Positions 24,117 to 32,746 of a stretch of DNA of 64,000 nucleotides are shown one piece after another (position 1 is the first letter of the stretch; the number at the start of each line of letters is the position of its first letter). The notes below the pieces were generated by a model. The model saw only the letters and a list, made by a program, of their open reading frames with translations. It did not search any database and was not told the DNA's origin. Both the position numbers and the translations under genes were made by a program. Source of the DNA: Shewanella pealeana ATCC 700345. Lineage in GTDB: Bacteria; Pseudomonadota; Gammaproteobacteria; Enterobacterales; Shewanellaceae. The stretch spans positions 991,001-1,055,000 of the forward strand of contig NC_009901.1 of the NCBI RefSeq assembly GCF_000018285.1, in the 5' to 3' direction.

Positions 24117-25256
24117 ATGGCGAATACAAGTACCAAAACAAACAGGGTCAAACTAGCAAGCTTTAACCTGTTTAATTACATTGAACCGCCTTTAGCCTAT
24201 TACGATTTTGAAAATATCTATAGCGCAGAGCAATGGCAAAAAAAGCAGTCTTGGTTAGCTGAGTTTTTAGCGCAGCACCAGCCGGATATTATTGGCTTTC
24301 AAGAGGTGTTTTCAGCGTCTGCATTGGATGAACAAATGCACGCTGCTGGCTATGAGCATTTTGCCACAGTTGGTGAACCCACCGTGATTGACGATTATAT
24401 TTGCCGCGACCCGGTTGTGGGCCTTGGCTCAAAATTTCCGTTCACAGAGGTCACCGCGATTGAAGCAGAGGCTGAATATATTCACGCGCTTGGGCTAAAC
24501 CCGAACTTTGCATTTAGCCGCAAACCACTTCGTGCCACAGTTCAATTACCGCTGATTGGCCTTTGCGATATTTACGTGGTGCACTTTAAATCTAAGCGCC
24601 CGCATCTGGATGAGTTGCCAGCAGCCAAGTTTGTTCAGTCAAAGGTTACTCAAGCAACAAATGCCTCGTCGGCAGCTTTGGTTAATTTTGGTGAGCTATT
24701 AGGGCGTAACAGCCTTGGCCAATGGGCATCGAGTATTCAGCGCGGCAGTGAGGCGGCGTTACTGTTTCATGCCATGCTGCAAAGACGCATAGAGACCAAT
24801 CAGCCGATGATATTAATGGGCGACTTTAATGAAGAGCTGACAAGCTCGGTATTATCGCCGTTAACTAACCGCGAGCTGCGTTTTGAAAAAGAGGGGCTAG
24901 GTCAGTTAGCGAATTTTCCGCTAACCGATGCTTATAAGCTGTTTCAGCAAGGTTTACAGGACTTGTTTGGCGTTAAGGCAACAGATTCAAGCCTTGATGA
25001 AATTGCTGCGGAAGAAGAGCGAATGCTTGCCAAAGCGCGGGCATCGCGCGCGCCGACTCATTACTACGGCGCCAGCGGTAATGTGCTGGATTACATTTTA
25101 TTGTCGGCAGACTTTGATCCAAGCTTTGATAATAGCGTTGCCGAGGTTTGTGACTATCACACCGAAGACAGGCACTTAGTGAACCCAAGCTTTGAGCGTG
25201 ATAGCCAAAGTAGCGACCACGCGCCGGTTACTTGCACCTTACGCATTAGGCGCTAA
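24117..25256 (+). CDS. Endonuclease/exonuclease/phosphatase-family protein
   Basis: A 379-residue metal-dependent hydrolase of the EEP (DNase I-like) superfamily. Visible motifs are LASFNLFNYIEPP near the N-terminus (metal-site Asn), IIGFQEVF (metal-binding Glu) near 60, MILMGDFNEEL (catalytic GDFN) near 235 and SSDHAPVTCTL (catalytic His) at the C-terminus. There is no signal peptide. The substrate could be nucleic acid, phospholipid or inositol phosphate. It may form a small operon with the DUF808 gene upstream. Confidence 0.83.
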   Translation: MANTSTKTNRVKLASFNLFNYIEPPLAYYDFENIYSAEQWQKKQSWLAEFLAQHQPDIIGFQEVFSASALDEQMHAAGYEHFATVGEPTVIDDYICRDPVVGLGSKFPFTEVTAIEAEAEYIHALGLNPNFAFSRKPLRATVQLPLIGLCDIYVVHFKSKRPHLDELPAAKFVQSKVTQATNASSAALVNFGELLGRNSLGQWASSIQRGSEAALLFHAMLQRRIETNQPMILMGDFNEELTSSVLSPLTNRELRFEKEGLGQLANFPLTDAYKLFQQGLQDLFGVKATDSSLDEIAAEEERMLAKARASRAPTHYYGASGNVLDYILLSADFDPSFDNSVAEVCDYHTEDRHLVNPSFERDSQSSDHAPVTCTLRIRR

Positions 25257-25281
25257 CGTTAAAGCAGACTTTGTAGAGATG

Positions 25282-25782
25282 TTATTCTATCCATTGACCG
25301 TTTTTATAGACTCTTGTTTCTTTTATAGTTCCATCTTCATTAAAATACGTCCACAGTCCTTCAGGTCGGTCATTTTTATGAAAAGACTCACGAGCTAAGG
25401 CGCCACTTTCATAATAAAGCAGCCATTTTCCGAGTGCTTGGCCATCCTTAAATTGGCCTTGTTCTTCTATTGTGCCATCTTCATAAAACTTGGTTAGGAT
25501 CCCATGGGGTTTGCCATCTTTAAAGTGCTCGGTTCTTGTTACTCTGGCATGGCCATCATAGCTGACAACTTCTCCTTGGAGTAGCCCGTCGCTAAGGTAA
25601 CCTTTAGCTCTAACTCTTTGCAGTTTGTCCTTATGCAAAAATACCCCAGTATAGAGAGCGTCTTGATAGTAGATAACACCATCTCTTTGCTCTAAGTCGT
25701 CAAAGAGCATGCTTTGCTCTGTGCTGCTACAGCCGCTAAGTAAGGTAATTAAAACTACCAATGTTGAAATAGCCTTACACAT
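25282..25782 (-). CDS. MORN-repeat lipoprotein (YwqK-like)
   Basis: A 166-residue protein with a lipoprotein signal peptide (lipobox LLSGC, Cys at about 18). About five tandem MORN-like repeats follow with the pattern Y-x-DG-x-x-x-G-x-x-x-x-G: FKDGKPHGILTKFYEDG, FKDGQALGKWLLYYESG and NDRPEGLWTYFNEDG. It is likely tethered to the outer membrane. MORN repeats mediate protein or lipid contacts; the function is unknown. It is convergent with the EEP gene, 25 bp apart. Confidence 0.78.
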   Translation of the reverse strand: MCKAISTLVVLITLLSGCSSTEQSMLFDDLEQRDGVIYYQDALYTGVFLHKDKLQRVRAKGYLSDGLLQGEVVSYDGHARVTRTEHFKDGKPHGILTKFYEDGTIEEQGQFKDGQALGKWLLYYESGALARESFHKNDRPEGLWTYFNEDGTIKETRVYKNGQWIE

Positions 25783-25890
25783 TATCCTTCGTTCCTTTTA
25801 GGCGGAATACCACTAAATTTTTTTGATGTTTTGCTGACAGCATTAAGCTGCCGATTAAATTAATTGGTATTTAACAATTGGTTTACATTT

Positions 25891-25908
25891 CTGTCTTTTT
25901 CGTGTCAT
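25891..25908 (+). promoter_or_regulatory. Pho box upstream of phoD
   Basis: CTGTCTTTTTCGTGTCAT aligns with two CTGTCAT heptamers four bases apart, with 12 of 14 heptamer bases matching. It lies 73 bases before the phoD start. PhoB activation under phosphate starvation is the expected role. Confidence 0.6.
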
Positions 25909-25980
25909 GGTGGTGCTTTAGTATCCAAACTGATTAGACCTCGTACCACGCAAGAACGTAATATTAAAGGAATAATAACA

Positions 25981-27750
25981 ATGAAACGACCTTTTACTCG
26001 AAGAGACTTTTTGGCAATGTCGGCAAAGGGGGTTGGCGCTGCCGTTGTATCCTACGGCCTGATGGGCTGTAGTAGTGACGATGACGACAATAATGGCATT
26101 TATGCCGAATTCCTCCACGGCCTTGCTAGTGGCGACCCAAGCCATGACGCGGTGATACTTTGGACCCGTGTCACCCCTAAGCGTGATGGCGAGATCAAGG
26201 TGTCGTGGGAGGTGGCGACCGATGCTGCATTTACCCAGTTAGTGAGTAATGGCGAGACCATGACAAGCGGTGATAGAGACTATACGGTTAAGGTTGATGC
26301 CACAGGGCTTGAGGCGGGTCGCCAGTATTTTTACCGCTTCAAGACGGGTAATAAAACCTCGCAGCCGGCAATGACTAAAACCTTGCCACAGGGCGCCATC
26401 GATAGCGCTAAGTTTGCCGTGGTGTCATGCGCTAACTTCCCTGCAGGATATTTTAATGTCTACGAGATGGCATCAAGAATGGACGATCTCGATGCGGTCA
26501 TCCACTTAGGCGATTACATCTATGAGTATGCACGGGGTGAGTACGCCAGCGAGCGCGCCGAAGAGCTTGGGCGTGAAGTCTTGCCCGAAGGTGAGTTGAT
26601 GAGTCTATCTGATTATCGTACCCGTTACGGTCAATATCGCAGTGATATCAGTTTGCAGAAGTTGCACGGTAAAACGCCATTTATTACCGTATGGGATGAT
26701 CATGAAGTGGCCAATGACAGTTGGCGTGATGGCGCTGAGAATCACAACGAGGGTGAAGGGGATTTCGATGCCCGCAAAGAGGCCGCGTTGCAGGCTTACT
26801 TCGAATGGCTGCCTATCCGACCATGGAGAGAAGGCAATCATGAAGAGATCTATCGCTCGTTCAATTTTGGTGACTTAGTTGACCTGCATATGCTTGATAC
26901 ACGACTCCTAGGCCGAGATAAGCCACTGGATTACGCCGAGTATATGGATCCTGCTACGGGGGGCTTAGATAGCGCACGCTTTATGGCGGACATTACCGAC
27001 ACCAACAGAACCATGCTTGGGCAAGATCAACAAGCTTGGCTGCAAACGGCGTTACTGACTTCGACGGCGACTTGGCAGGTATTGGGGCAGCAGGTATTGA
27101 TGGGGCAGATGATGCTACCTGCAGCCATTGCGACTCAACAACTGTCGATCCCTGAGTTTGGCCAGTTGGCGGCGTTAGCACAATTTGCTGCCCGAAAAGC
27201 GGCGGGCGACCCAACGCTGACCGCAGATGAGCTTAAGTACCTATCTTTCTACGGGCATAAGTTGACGCCTGAGGCGATGGCTCTGCTGCAGTTGCCTTCT
27301 ATTCCTTACAACCTCGACTCCTGGGATGGTTACGCCTACGAGCGAGAGGTGATTCTAGCGACGGCAAAATCACAGACAAAAAATCTAGTGGTGATTGCAG
27401 GAGACACCCATAATGCTTGGGCTAATGAACTAAAAGACGCCGCCGGTGACGCTGTGGGAGTCGAGTTTGCGACTAGCTCGGTATCATCACCGGGGCTTGA
27501 GTATTACTTAGGCATAGAAGAGAAAGATATTGCCGCAACCGAGGCGGCGATTGTCGATTTAGTCGATAACCTTGCCTATACCAACTTGATGAATCGAGGA
27601 TTGATGACGCTCACCTTCACTCACGAAGAGGTTCGTACTGACTGGCGTTACGTCGATACAATTTATTCTCGTGACTTTACAGAAGATAGCGAGAGAAACT
27701 TCTCAATGGTTACCAAAGCGGGCAGTCATGGGCTTATAGCGGCAAGTTAG
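25981..27750 (+). CDS. phoD: Alkaline phosphatase/phosphodiesterase, PhoD family
   Basis: A 589-residue secreted phosphatase. The start at 25981 is chosen because AAAGGAATAATAACA precedes it and the next residues form a Tat signal (TRRDFLAMSA) ending in a possible lipobox (LMGC). An open frame extends further upstream but has no ribosome-binding site. PhoD motifs are SCANFPAGYFNVYE, HLGDYIYEYARG, TVWDDHEVANDSW and IAGDTHNAW. Family enzymes use Fe3+/Ca2+ and cleave phosphomonoesters and diesters outside the cytoplasm. The Pho box upstream supports a phosphate-scavenging role. Confidence 0.9.
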   Translation: MKRPFTRRDFLAMSAKGVGAAVVSYGLMGCSSDDDDNNGIYAEFLHGLASGDPSHDAVILWTRVTPKRDGEIKVSWEVATDAAFTQLVSNGETMTSGDRDYTVKVDATGLEAGRQYFYRFKTGNKTSQPAMTKTLPQGAIDSAKFAVVSCANFPAGYFNVYEMASRMDDLDAVIHLGDYIYEYARGEYASERAEELGREVLPEGELMSLSDYRTRYGQYRSDISLQKLHGKTPFITVWDDHEVANDSWRDGAENHNEGEGDFDARKEAALQAYFEWLPIRPWREGNHEEIYRSFNFGDLVDLHMLDTRLLGRDKPLDYAEYMDPATGGLDSARFMADITDTNRTMLGQDQQAWLQTALLTSTATWQVLGQQVLMGQMMLPAAIATQQLSIPEFGQLAALAQFAARKAAGDPTLTADELKYLSFYGHKLTPEAMALLQLPSIPYNLDSWDGYAYEREVILATAKSQTKNLVVIAGDTHNAWANELKDAAGDAVGVEFATSSVSSPGLEYYLGIEEKDIAATEAAIVDLVDNLAYTNLMNRGLMTLTFTHEEVRTDWRYVDTIYSRDFTEDSERNFSMVTKAGSHGLIAAS

Positions 27751-27861
27751 TACTTGCTAGGCTATCAATTAACCTATCCATTCTCTGGTCTATTTATTTG
27801 GTTACTAACTTGGTTATTAACCAAATTAGTAACTAACAGGCTAAAGAGTGATTAATAACTT

Positions 27862-27892
27862 AAGGCTACCTTAGCGGTGGCCTTATTTTTTA
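27862..27892 (+). terminator. Terminator after phoD
   Basis: An imperfect stem AAGGC-t-AC...GT-g-GCCTT followed by ATTTTTT, about 110 bases past the phoD stop. Confidence 0.55.
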
Positions 27893-27919
27893 GTGATAGG
27901 GTGTAAGTTTTCCGCTTTT

Positions 27920-27949
27920 TTGCAGCAATTATTAGCGTTTTAGTATAAA
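27920..27949 (+). promoter_or_regulatory. Sigma-70-type promoter for the structured RNA
   Basis: TTGCAG (27920-27925), an 18-base spacer and TATAAA (27944-27949). Transcription would start near 27957, just before the folded region. Confidence 0.5.
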
Positions 27950-27956
27950 ATTCGCC

Positions 27957-28058
27957 TCCAAAATCCGGTGGGTGCCTAGACTTTGAACAGTGAATGCGAT
28001 TTATCGATTCACTGGGCGCTATTCCCGATCTTGGGATAGACGTCGTCACCTACTTTTT
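27957..28058 (+). ncRNA. Candidate structured RNA (three-way junction) upstream of a phosphoribosyltransferase gene
   Basis: A closing stem GTGGGTG (27968-27974) / CACCTAC (28047-28053) with one wobble is extended by GAC/GTC. It encloses a long hairpin CAGTGAAT...ATTCACTG (27988-28014, with inner CGAT/ATCG) and a second hairpin CTAT-t-CCC...GGGATAG (28019-28039). Five T follow the closing stem at 28054-28058. A plausible promoter lies directly upstream. It could be a small RNA of about 100 nt or a riboswitch-like leader for the gene at 28275, 217 bases away. I do not recognise a known riboswitch consensus. Confidence 0.5.
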
Positions 28059-28274
28059 ATCGTAATCGGCTTAACTGTTTTGATCTATTCTTAGAGAATA
28101 ATCTTGGCTTGGTGTGGTAAACAAGGCGCACTAATCTTATGTTTTATTCTTTACTTTGTAGCACTCCTCGTCAGAGTGCTAACTTGAGTAGAGCGAGTTC
28201 AGTTAGCGTTTAATTACAGCTGAGATTGCGATAGGACTTAATTCAGATATTAATAACAAGATGGGGACGGTCAG

Positions 28275-28835
28275 ATGTCAGAGAAACGCTTTATTACCGC
28301 ACAAGAGCTGCTAGAGGATTCATTTCGTTTAGCGGCGCAAGTTTATGAAAGTGGCTTCCGTCCACAGTTTATCGTGGGGATTTGGCGTGGTGGTGCTCCA
28401 ATCGGTATCGCGGTACAGGAGTTTTTTGACTTTAAGAAAGTTGAGACTGACCACATCGCAGTACGTACCTCGTCTTACTATGGCATCAACAAGCAAAGCA
28501 AGCAGATCAAGGTTCATGGGCTACATTACATCGTAGAAAACGCTAATGCCGGTGATGGTCTACTGATTGTCGATGACGTGTTTGATTCAGGTCGCAGTAT
28601 CCATGCGTTGATGGAAAACTTAAGCGACTTGATGCGCTTGAATATGCCAAAAGATGTGCGTATTGCTTGCCCATACTACAAGCCACAAAATACCGCAGTG
28701 CCATTAAAGCCAGACTACTTCATTCATGAATCTGATGAATGGTTAGTGTTCCCACACGAAGTCTCAGGTTTGTCTGCAGAAGAACTTGCCGAAGGCAAAG
28801 GCGACTTGAAGAACATTAAAGATCTGTTTGTTTAA
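28275..28835 (+). CDS. Phosphoribosyltransferase (hypoxanthine/guanine type)
   Basis: A 186-residue type I PRTase. The PRPP-binding loop LLIVDDVFDSGRSIHALM is at about residues 95-112, and PQFIVGIWRGGAPIGIAVQ (about 29-47) supplies the PPi-loop region. The family salvages purine bases to nucleotides using PRPP. The C-terminus (PDYFIHESDEWLVFPHEV) resembles Gpt/xanthine-guanine enzymes. The base specificity cannot be fixed from sequence alone. The ribosome-binding site GGGGA lies 8-9 bases before the ATG. It has a long leader containing the candidate structured RNA and ends at its own terminator. Confidence 0.82.
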   Translation: MSEKRFITAQELLEDSFRLAAQVYESGFRPQFIVGIWRGGAPIGIAVQEFFDFKKVETDHIAVRTSSYYGINKQSKQIKVHGLHYIVENANAGDGLLIVDDVFDSGRSIHALMENLSDLMRLNMPKDVRIACPYYKPQNTAVPLKPDYFIHESDEWLVFPHEVSGLSAEELAEGKGDLKNIKDLFV

Positions 28836-28861
28836 GCCTTATAGCGCTTGAATTCGCAGCT

Positions 28862-28887
28862 AAAAGCCACCGCAAGGTGGCTTTTTT
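28862..28887 (+). terminator. Terminator after the phosphoribosyltransferase gene
   Basis: Stem AAAAGCCACC-gca-GGTGGCTTTTTT, 27 bases past the stop. Confidence 0.85.
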
Positions 28888-28902
28888 GTTTTAAAAAAAG
28901 GG

Positions 28903-29189
28903 CCTAGGACCTAGGACGCTCTGCTGCTAGAGCGGACTTCGCCCTGCTATACAATCAAAATCAGGCACGCAGTTATCTTTTGCTTTTTCTGCTTTTTCGC
29001 CTTTGCATTTCCTAGGACCTAGGACCTAGGACCTAGGACGCTTCGCTGCTAGAGCGGACTTCGTCCTGCTATACAATCAAAATCAGGCACGTTGTTATCT
29101 TTTGCTTTTTCTGCTTTCCCGTCTTTGCCTTTACCGTCTTAGCATTTCCTAGCACCTAGAACCTAGAACCTAGAACCTAGGGCCTAGCA
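28903..29189 (+). repeat. CTAG-rich intergenic repeat region B with CCTAGRA arrays
   Basis: Two tandem units of about 110-120 bp share the core GCTAGAGCGGACTTCG, CCTGCTATACAATCAAAATC and a T-rich TTTTGCTTTTTCTGC stretch. They are bounded by CCTAGGA heptamers: four perfect tandem copies from 29011, and about six CCTAGAA/CCTAGCA/CCTAGGG copies at 29148-29189. A further relative lies at 29652-29834. No gene was found. Confidence 0.85.
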
Positions 29190-29215
29190 CCTTATTCTCC
29201 TGCTCTTCTGAGAAT

Positions 29216-29428
29216 CTAAAGCCTATCTATCTCATCTTTGAGTTGATACGACTTGTCTGTGACTATCTGCTCTAGGGTGCCGACCCGCTCCCTTAACTTT
29301 TCTAGCTCGGTTTTAATACTCACTAATTCATCGAGTTCGACTCGACCTTTATGTTTGTTGTATTCCTTAAGCGCAGCGATAGCAAACACGCCTATGATAG
29401 CCAGTGCGGCAACCGTGAACGGCCCCAT
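29216..29428 (-). CDS. Small membrane protein with coiled coil (PspB-like architecture)
   Basis: A 70-residue protein: an N-terminal membrane helix (PFTVAALAIIGVFAIAALKEY) followed by a charged coiled coil (ELVSIKTELEKLRERVGTLEQIVTD) and a short hydrophilic end. Size and layout recall the phage-shock protein PspB, including the RERV.LEQI segment, but similarity is too short to assign it. The ATG is preceded by AAGGAG (minus strand, CAAGGAGCGACAT). It is flanked on both sides by CTAG-rich repeats in opposite orientation. Confidence 0.7.
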   Translation of the reverse strand: MGPFTVAALAIIGVFAIAALKEYNKHKGRVELDELVSIKTELEKLRERVGTLEQIVTDKSYQLKDEIDRL

Positions 29429-29469
29429 ATGTCGCTCCTTGATGAGTAGCAGTGCTACTCAAGTATAGC

Positions 29470-29835
29470 GGCAAAAGCGGAAAAGCAGGTTCTAGGAAGA
29501 GCAAAGACGGGGAGGGCTGAGACGGTAACAGCGAACGCCCTGCGGTCTAGGGAACGTGACTGTGTCACTTACGGAACACTGTGCTTACGGAAAAGATAGT
29601 AAAAGCAGGAAGCAAAGAAGTGGACATTAGGATGCTTTGCTTTTTGCTTTTCCTAGAACCTAGAACCTAGAACCTAGAATCTAGAATCTAGGTTCTAGGA
29701 CGCTGCGCGGCTAGAGCGGACTCCGTCCTGCTATAAGATCAAAAGAGGGCATTGATTTAGGCTTTTGCTTTTCCGGCTCTTACCGTCTTAGCACTTTCCT
29801 AGAACCTAGAACCTAGGACCTAGAACCTAGGACCT
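29470..29835. repeat. CTAG-rich intergenic repeat region C with CCTAGRA arrays
   Basis: The left part (29488-29640) carries motifs of region A in the same orientation (GGTTCTAGGAAGAGC, GCTGAGACGG, CTTACGGAAC...GCTTACGGAAAA). The right part repeats the region B unit: seven heptamers CCTAGAA/TCTAGAA/TCTAGGT at 29652-29700, the GCTAGAGCGGACTCCGTCC core, then five heptamers at 29798-29832. It ends just past the aminopeptidase stop. Confidence 0.85.
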
Positions 29836-29858
29836 TCTCTTAAACCTTCTAATTCGTG

Positions 29859-32528
29859 CTAATGCTTCATCTTAGATTTGATCAATAAGCACTTTTGTTC
29901 GTGTTGCACAGCCTCTTTGAGGGCGCGTAGGCTAGGCTCTGACAGTGTTGTTGCTAATAGTGCGGTTGCTGATTGAGGTGCTGCGCTGGAATCAATTAGG
30001 CGTTGTAATCGACTGGCGTTGGCATAACTGCATTCAGTTGGGATCAGTGTCTTGTTATAGCTGCGCATAAATACGGGATCATGTGTTTTGCCCATCTGTG
30101 CCAGTGTATCGAGGCGTTGCTCGGCCGTTGCGGCGCTCAGTAGCTTCTGCTCGCTTGGATAAAGATTTTCCATCACGGTACGCAGCTTGGCAAAAGGCAG
30201 GTTTGTGGGTTGCTGAATTCGGTTTAACCACTGGCGTTTTTTTGCAGCTTCGGGGAGAATGACCTCTGCGGCTAATGCCGATTTTTGTCCGCTATCAGAT
30301 TTATCGGCTGCGCGCTCTTTGTTAAGCCAGTAGCGACCATTGCGGTGATCATAGCGGTTAAGGTGAATGCTCATCTTCCAACGAAGATCTTGGTCGATTT
30401 CAATGCCTTTAATGCTGGAGGTTTGTTTGAGTAGGGCATCCATATGCTCTAAGGCATCACGGCTGCGGCCAAACTCGATATAAATTGCAAACCAGCGACG
30501 CTGAATATCACGGTTAGCTTTATTGACCATCACCTTTCTAAGGCTCATCTGCTCAATCGCCCTTATCGCTTGCTTGGCGTAGCGTTGATTACTCGGATCC
30601 ATTTTGTCCAAGTAAACCCTTGTACTCGATAGGCTGGTTAACACTTGATCTAAGATAGTGAGGTCGCGCTCGCCGGGTAAATTGATAAGCACAGTACCTA
30701 TGTAATCATTTAACGTTAAACTGCCATTTTCAACGCTGTCCCACAGGCTTTGCCACAACATGGATCGAAGTAGTGGGTCGTCAACAGATGCCAAGTTCGC
30801 TTGAGCGGCTTTAAATGAGACTGGATCTAGGCTGACCTTTACAAAACCCCAATCTTGATAATTAGGATAGACAAGAGCTGGACAGTGCAGGCCGATAACT
30901 TGCTTAACTTCTGTCTTTTCGCCGCTATAGGTAACGGGCACGCTGATGTTGTGGTGCAAACGGTTTCGGCCTTGGGTAAATAAGCCTAACAGTACTTTTT
31001 GCTCCCTAAGGGTTGGTAAGGCACTACTTGGCGCCGTTTGTTTGAGGCTGAAGCTGCTTATCCTGCCATTGCTGCAGCTAAACTCTGCTTCTAGGGTGTT
31101 AACTCCAGCTTTATACAGCCAGTCTTGGCTCCATTGGCTTAGGTCCCGCTTGGCGGCCTGCTCTAGACTGGTGATAAAGTCTTTTAGCTCGGCGTTTTGG
31201 TAACTGTACTGAGTCAGGTAGTTGTGCACCCCTTGTTGAAATGTTTTCTCGCCAATAAGGTAGCTTAGTTGCTTCAGTGTCGATGCGCCCTTGGAGTAGG
31301 TGATGGCGTCGATATTATCGAAGGCGTTTTGGCTGCTGGCGACAGCCACCTCGATAGGGTGAGTACTGGCTAAACTGTCTTGTTGATAAGCCGCTTGTTT
31401 GTTCTTGGCATAAAAACTACGCCAAGCATGGCTAAACTCTTCAATCTGGCTGGTGGCCATAGTTCCCATAAATGAAGCGAAGCTCTCGTTTAACCATAGG
31501 CCGTTCCACCATTTCATGGTGACGAGATTGCCAAACCATTGGTGCGCCATCTCATGCATGATAACACTGGCTAGGCGTTGCTTTTCGGTTGTCGTCATCT
31601 TGCTATTGGATAGAAAGCGGCTCTCACTGAAGGTGACTGCTGCGGCGTTCTCCATGGCGCCATAGAGAAAGTCCGGTACTAAGACTTGGTCGTACTTATT
31701 AAATGGGTAGGGGATACCAAAGTAGTTATCAAAGAAAGTTAATCCCTGCTGAGTATAGTTAAACCAGTCTTGCTCATCGACCTGCTTAGCAACAGATTGG
31801 CGCGCAAATAAACGTAATGGATACTTACCTGAGTTATCCGTCCACTCATGGTATGGGCCGGCATGCATCGAGAAGTTATAGGGGCTGAGCTTAGGTGACT
31901 CGGGGAATATCCAGCGGCGCTGTTCGCCTTGAGCGCTAACAGAAGTCTCTCTCATAGCGCTGATCACCGTCCACTCTTTAGGTGCGGTTACCGATAGTGT
32001 GTAGCTCGCCTTAAGATCGGGCTGATCGAACACGGCAAACATCTGCTGCGCTGCTGCGGGCTTAAAATGAGAGTAGAGGTAGACCTTATTATCGACGGGG
32101 TCTTTGAAGCGATGTAGGCCCTCGCCATTGCTGCTATAGTCGCGTGTAAACTGCACCTCGATAGTATTGCTACCGCTGATTAATAACCGCGGGTTGAGCT
32201 GGATGTAGCTGTTGTTGTAGTTAGGATAGACCTTTTTGCCATTGAGGGTAAAACTGCTAATTCTAGCCTGGTTGAGATCTAAACTCAGCGGTTGAGTGGT
32301 GTCACTGAGCTCAAAGCTGACTTTGCTAACGGCGCTAAAGTGCTGCTCGGTTAAGGTGAAGTCCAGATCGTATTTTACTTCAGAGATCCGCTCGGCACGC
32401 GCAGCAGCCACTTGCTGGCTAATATAGGGAGTGGCATCACGCTCTATATTCACTTGGTTACCGCTGGCATTGGCGGCAATCAAAGAGCAAAACACAGCGG
32501 CGGTAAAGCCTATAAACGGCAACTTCAA
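29859..32528 (-). CDS. Secreted M1-family aminopeptidase
   Basis: An 889-residue zinc metallopeptidase related to aminopeptidase N. A Sec signal peptide (residues 1-22) precedes the M1 N-terminal beta domain. The substrate motif GAMEN is at 290-294, zinc ligands HEMAH at 325-329 with E348 (WLNESFASFMG), and an ERAP1-like C-terminal helical domain fills the rest. It is probably periplasmic and removes N-terminal residues from peptides. The start is TTG at 32528 with AAGGA about 10 bases upstream, and it places the signal peptide correctly. It is distinct from the usual cytoplasmic PepN because it is exported. Confidence 0.9.
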   Translation of the reverse strand: MKLPFIGFTAAVFCSLIAANASGNQVNIERDATPYISQQVAAARAERISEVKYDLDFTLTEQHFSAVSKVSFELSDTTQPLSLDLNQARISSFTLNGKKVYPNYNNSYIQLNPRLLISGSNTIEVQFTRDYSSNGEGLHRFKDPVDNKVYLYSHFKPAAAQQMFAVFDQPDLKASYTLSVTAPKEWTVISAMRETSVSAQGEQRRWIFPESPKLSPYNFSMHAGPYHEWTDNSGKYPLRLFARQSVAKQVDEQDWFNYTQQGLTFFDNYFGIPYPFNKYDQVLVPDFLYGAMENAAAVTFSESRFLSNSKMTTTEKQRLASVIMHEMAHQWFGNLVTMKWWNGLWLNESFASFMGTMATSQIEEFSHAWRSFYAKNKQAAYQQDSLASTHPIEVAVASSQNAFDNIDAITYSKGASTLKQLSYLIGEKTFQQGVHNYLTQYSYQNAELKDFITSLEQAAKRDLSQWSQDWLYKAGVNTLEAEFSCSNGRISSFSLKQTAPSSALPTLREQKVLLGLFTQGRNRLHHNISVPVTYSGEKTEVKQVIGLHCPALVYPNYQDWGFVKVSLDPVSFKAAQANLASVDDPLLRSMLWQSLWDSVENGSLTLNDYIGTVLINLPGERDLTILDQVLTSLSSTRVYLDKMDPSNQRYAKQAIRAIEQMSLRKVMVNKANRDIQRRWFAIYIEFGRSRDALEHMDALLKQTSSIKGIEIDQDLRWKMSIHLNRYDHRNGRYWLNKERAADKSDSGQKSALAAEVILPEAAKKRQWLNRIQQPTNLPFAKLRTVMENLYPSEQKLLSAATAEQRLDTLAQMGKTHDPVFMRSYNKTLIPTECSYANASRLQRLIDSSAAPQSATALLATTLSEPSLRALKEAVQHEQKCLLIKSKMKH

Positions 32529-32692
32529 AACAGCATCCTTAATATTAAACCTAATGGACTTTAGCCCTTATTATTTTCTAAACTTGTGTCTGCCTTTTGA
32601 GGCGAAATCGTCACGATTCGCGAGCAGAAAGGCCATAAGTTACCTTATTTCGAGTGGCTGAAGAAGCATTAAAACGCTCAATTTTAGCCAAT

Positions 32693-32721
32693 AAAAAAGC
32701 CAGCAACTTGCTGGCTTTTTT
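32693..32721 (-). terminator. Terminator after the lpoB-like gene
   Basis: A symmetrical stem AAAAAAGCCAGCA / TGCTGGCTTTTTT, with T-runs in both directions, about 25 bases past the stop. Confidence 0.85.
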
Positions 32722-32746
32722 ATTGGAGGGTAAATCCGTTACACAA

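Noticed and set aside
25864..25980. 39-codon N-terminal extension of PhoD
   Set aside because: It covers the Pho box and promoter and would bury the Tat signal peptide. The ATG at 25981 has a clear ribosome-binding site.
27966..28058. tRNA gene suggested by the 7-bp closing stem
   Set aside because: There is no D-arm, no T-arm GTTC loop and no anticodon-arm geometry; only two hairpins lie inside the closing stem.
29011..29189. CRISPR array suggested by regularly repeated CCTAGGA units
   Set aside because: The repeats are 7 bp, directly abutting, without spacers, and no cas genes are present.
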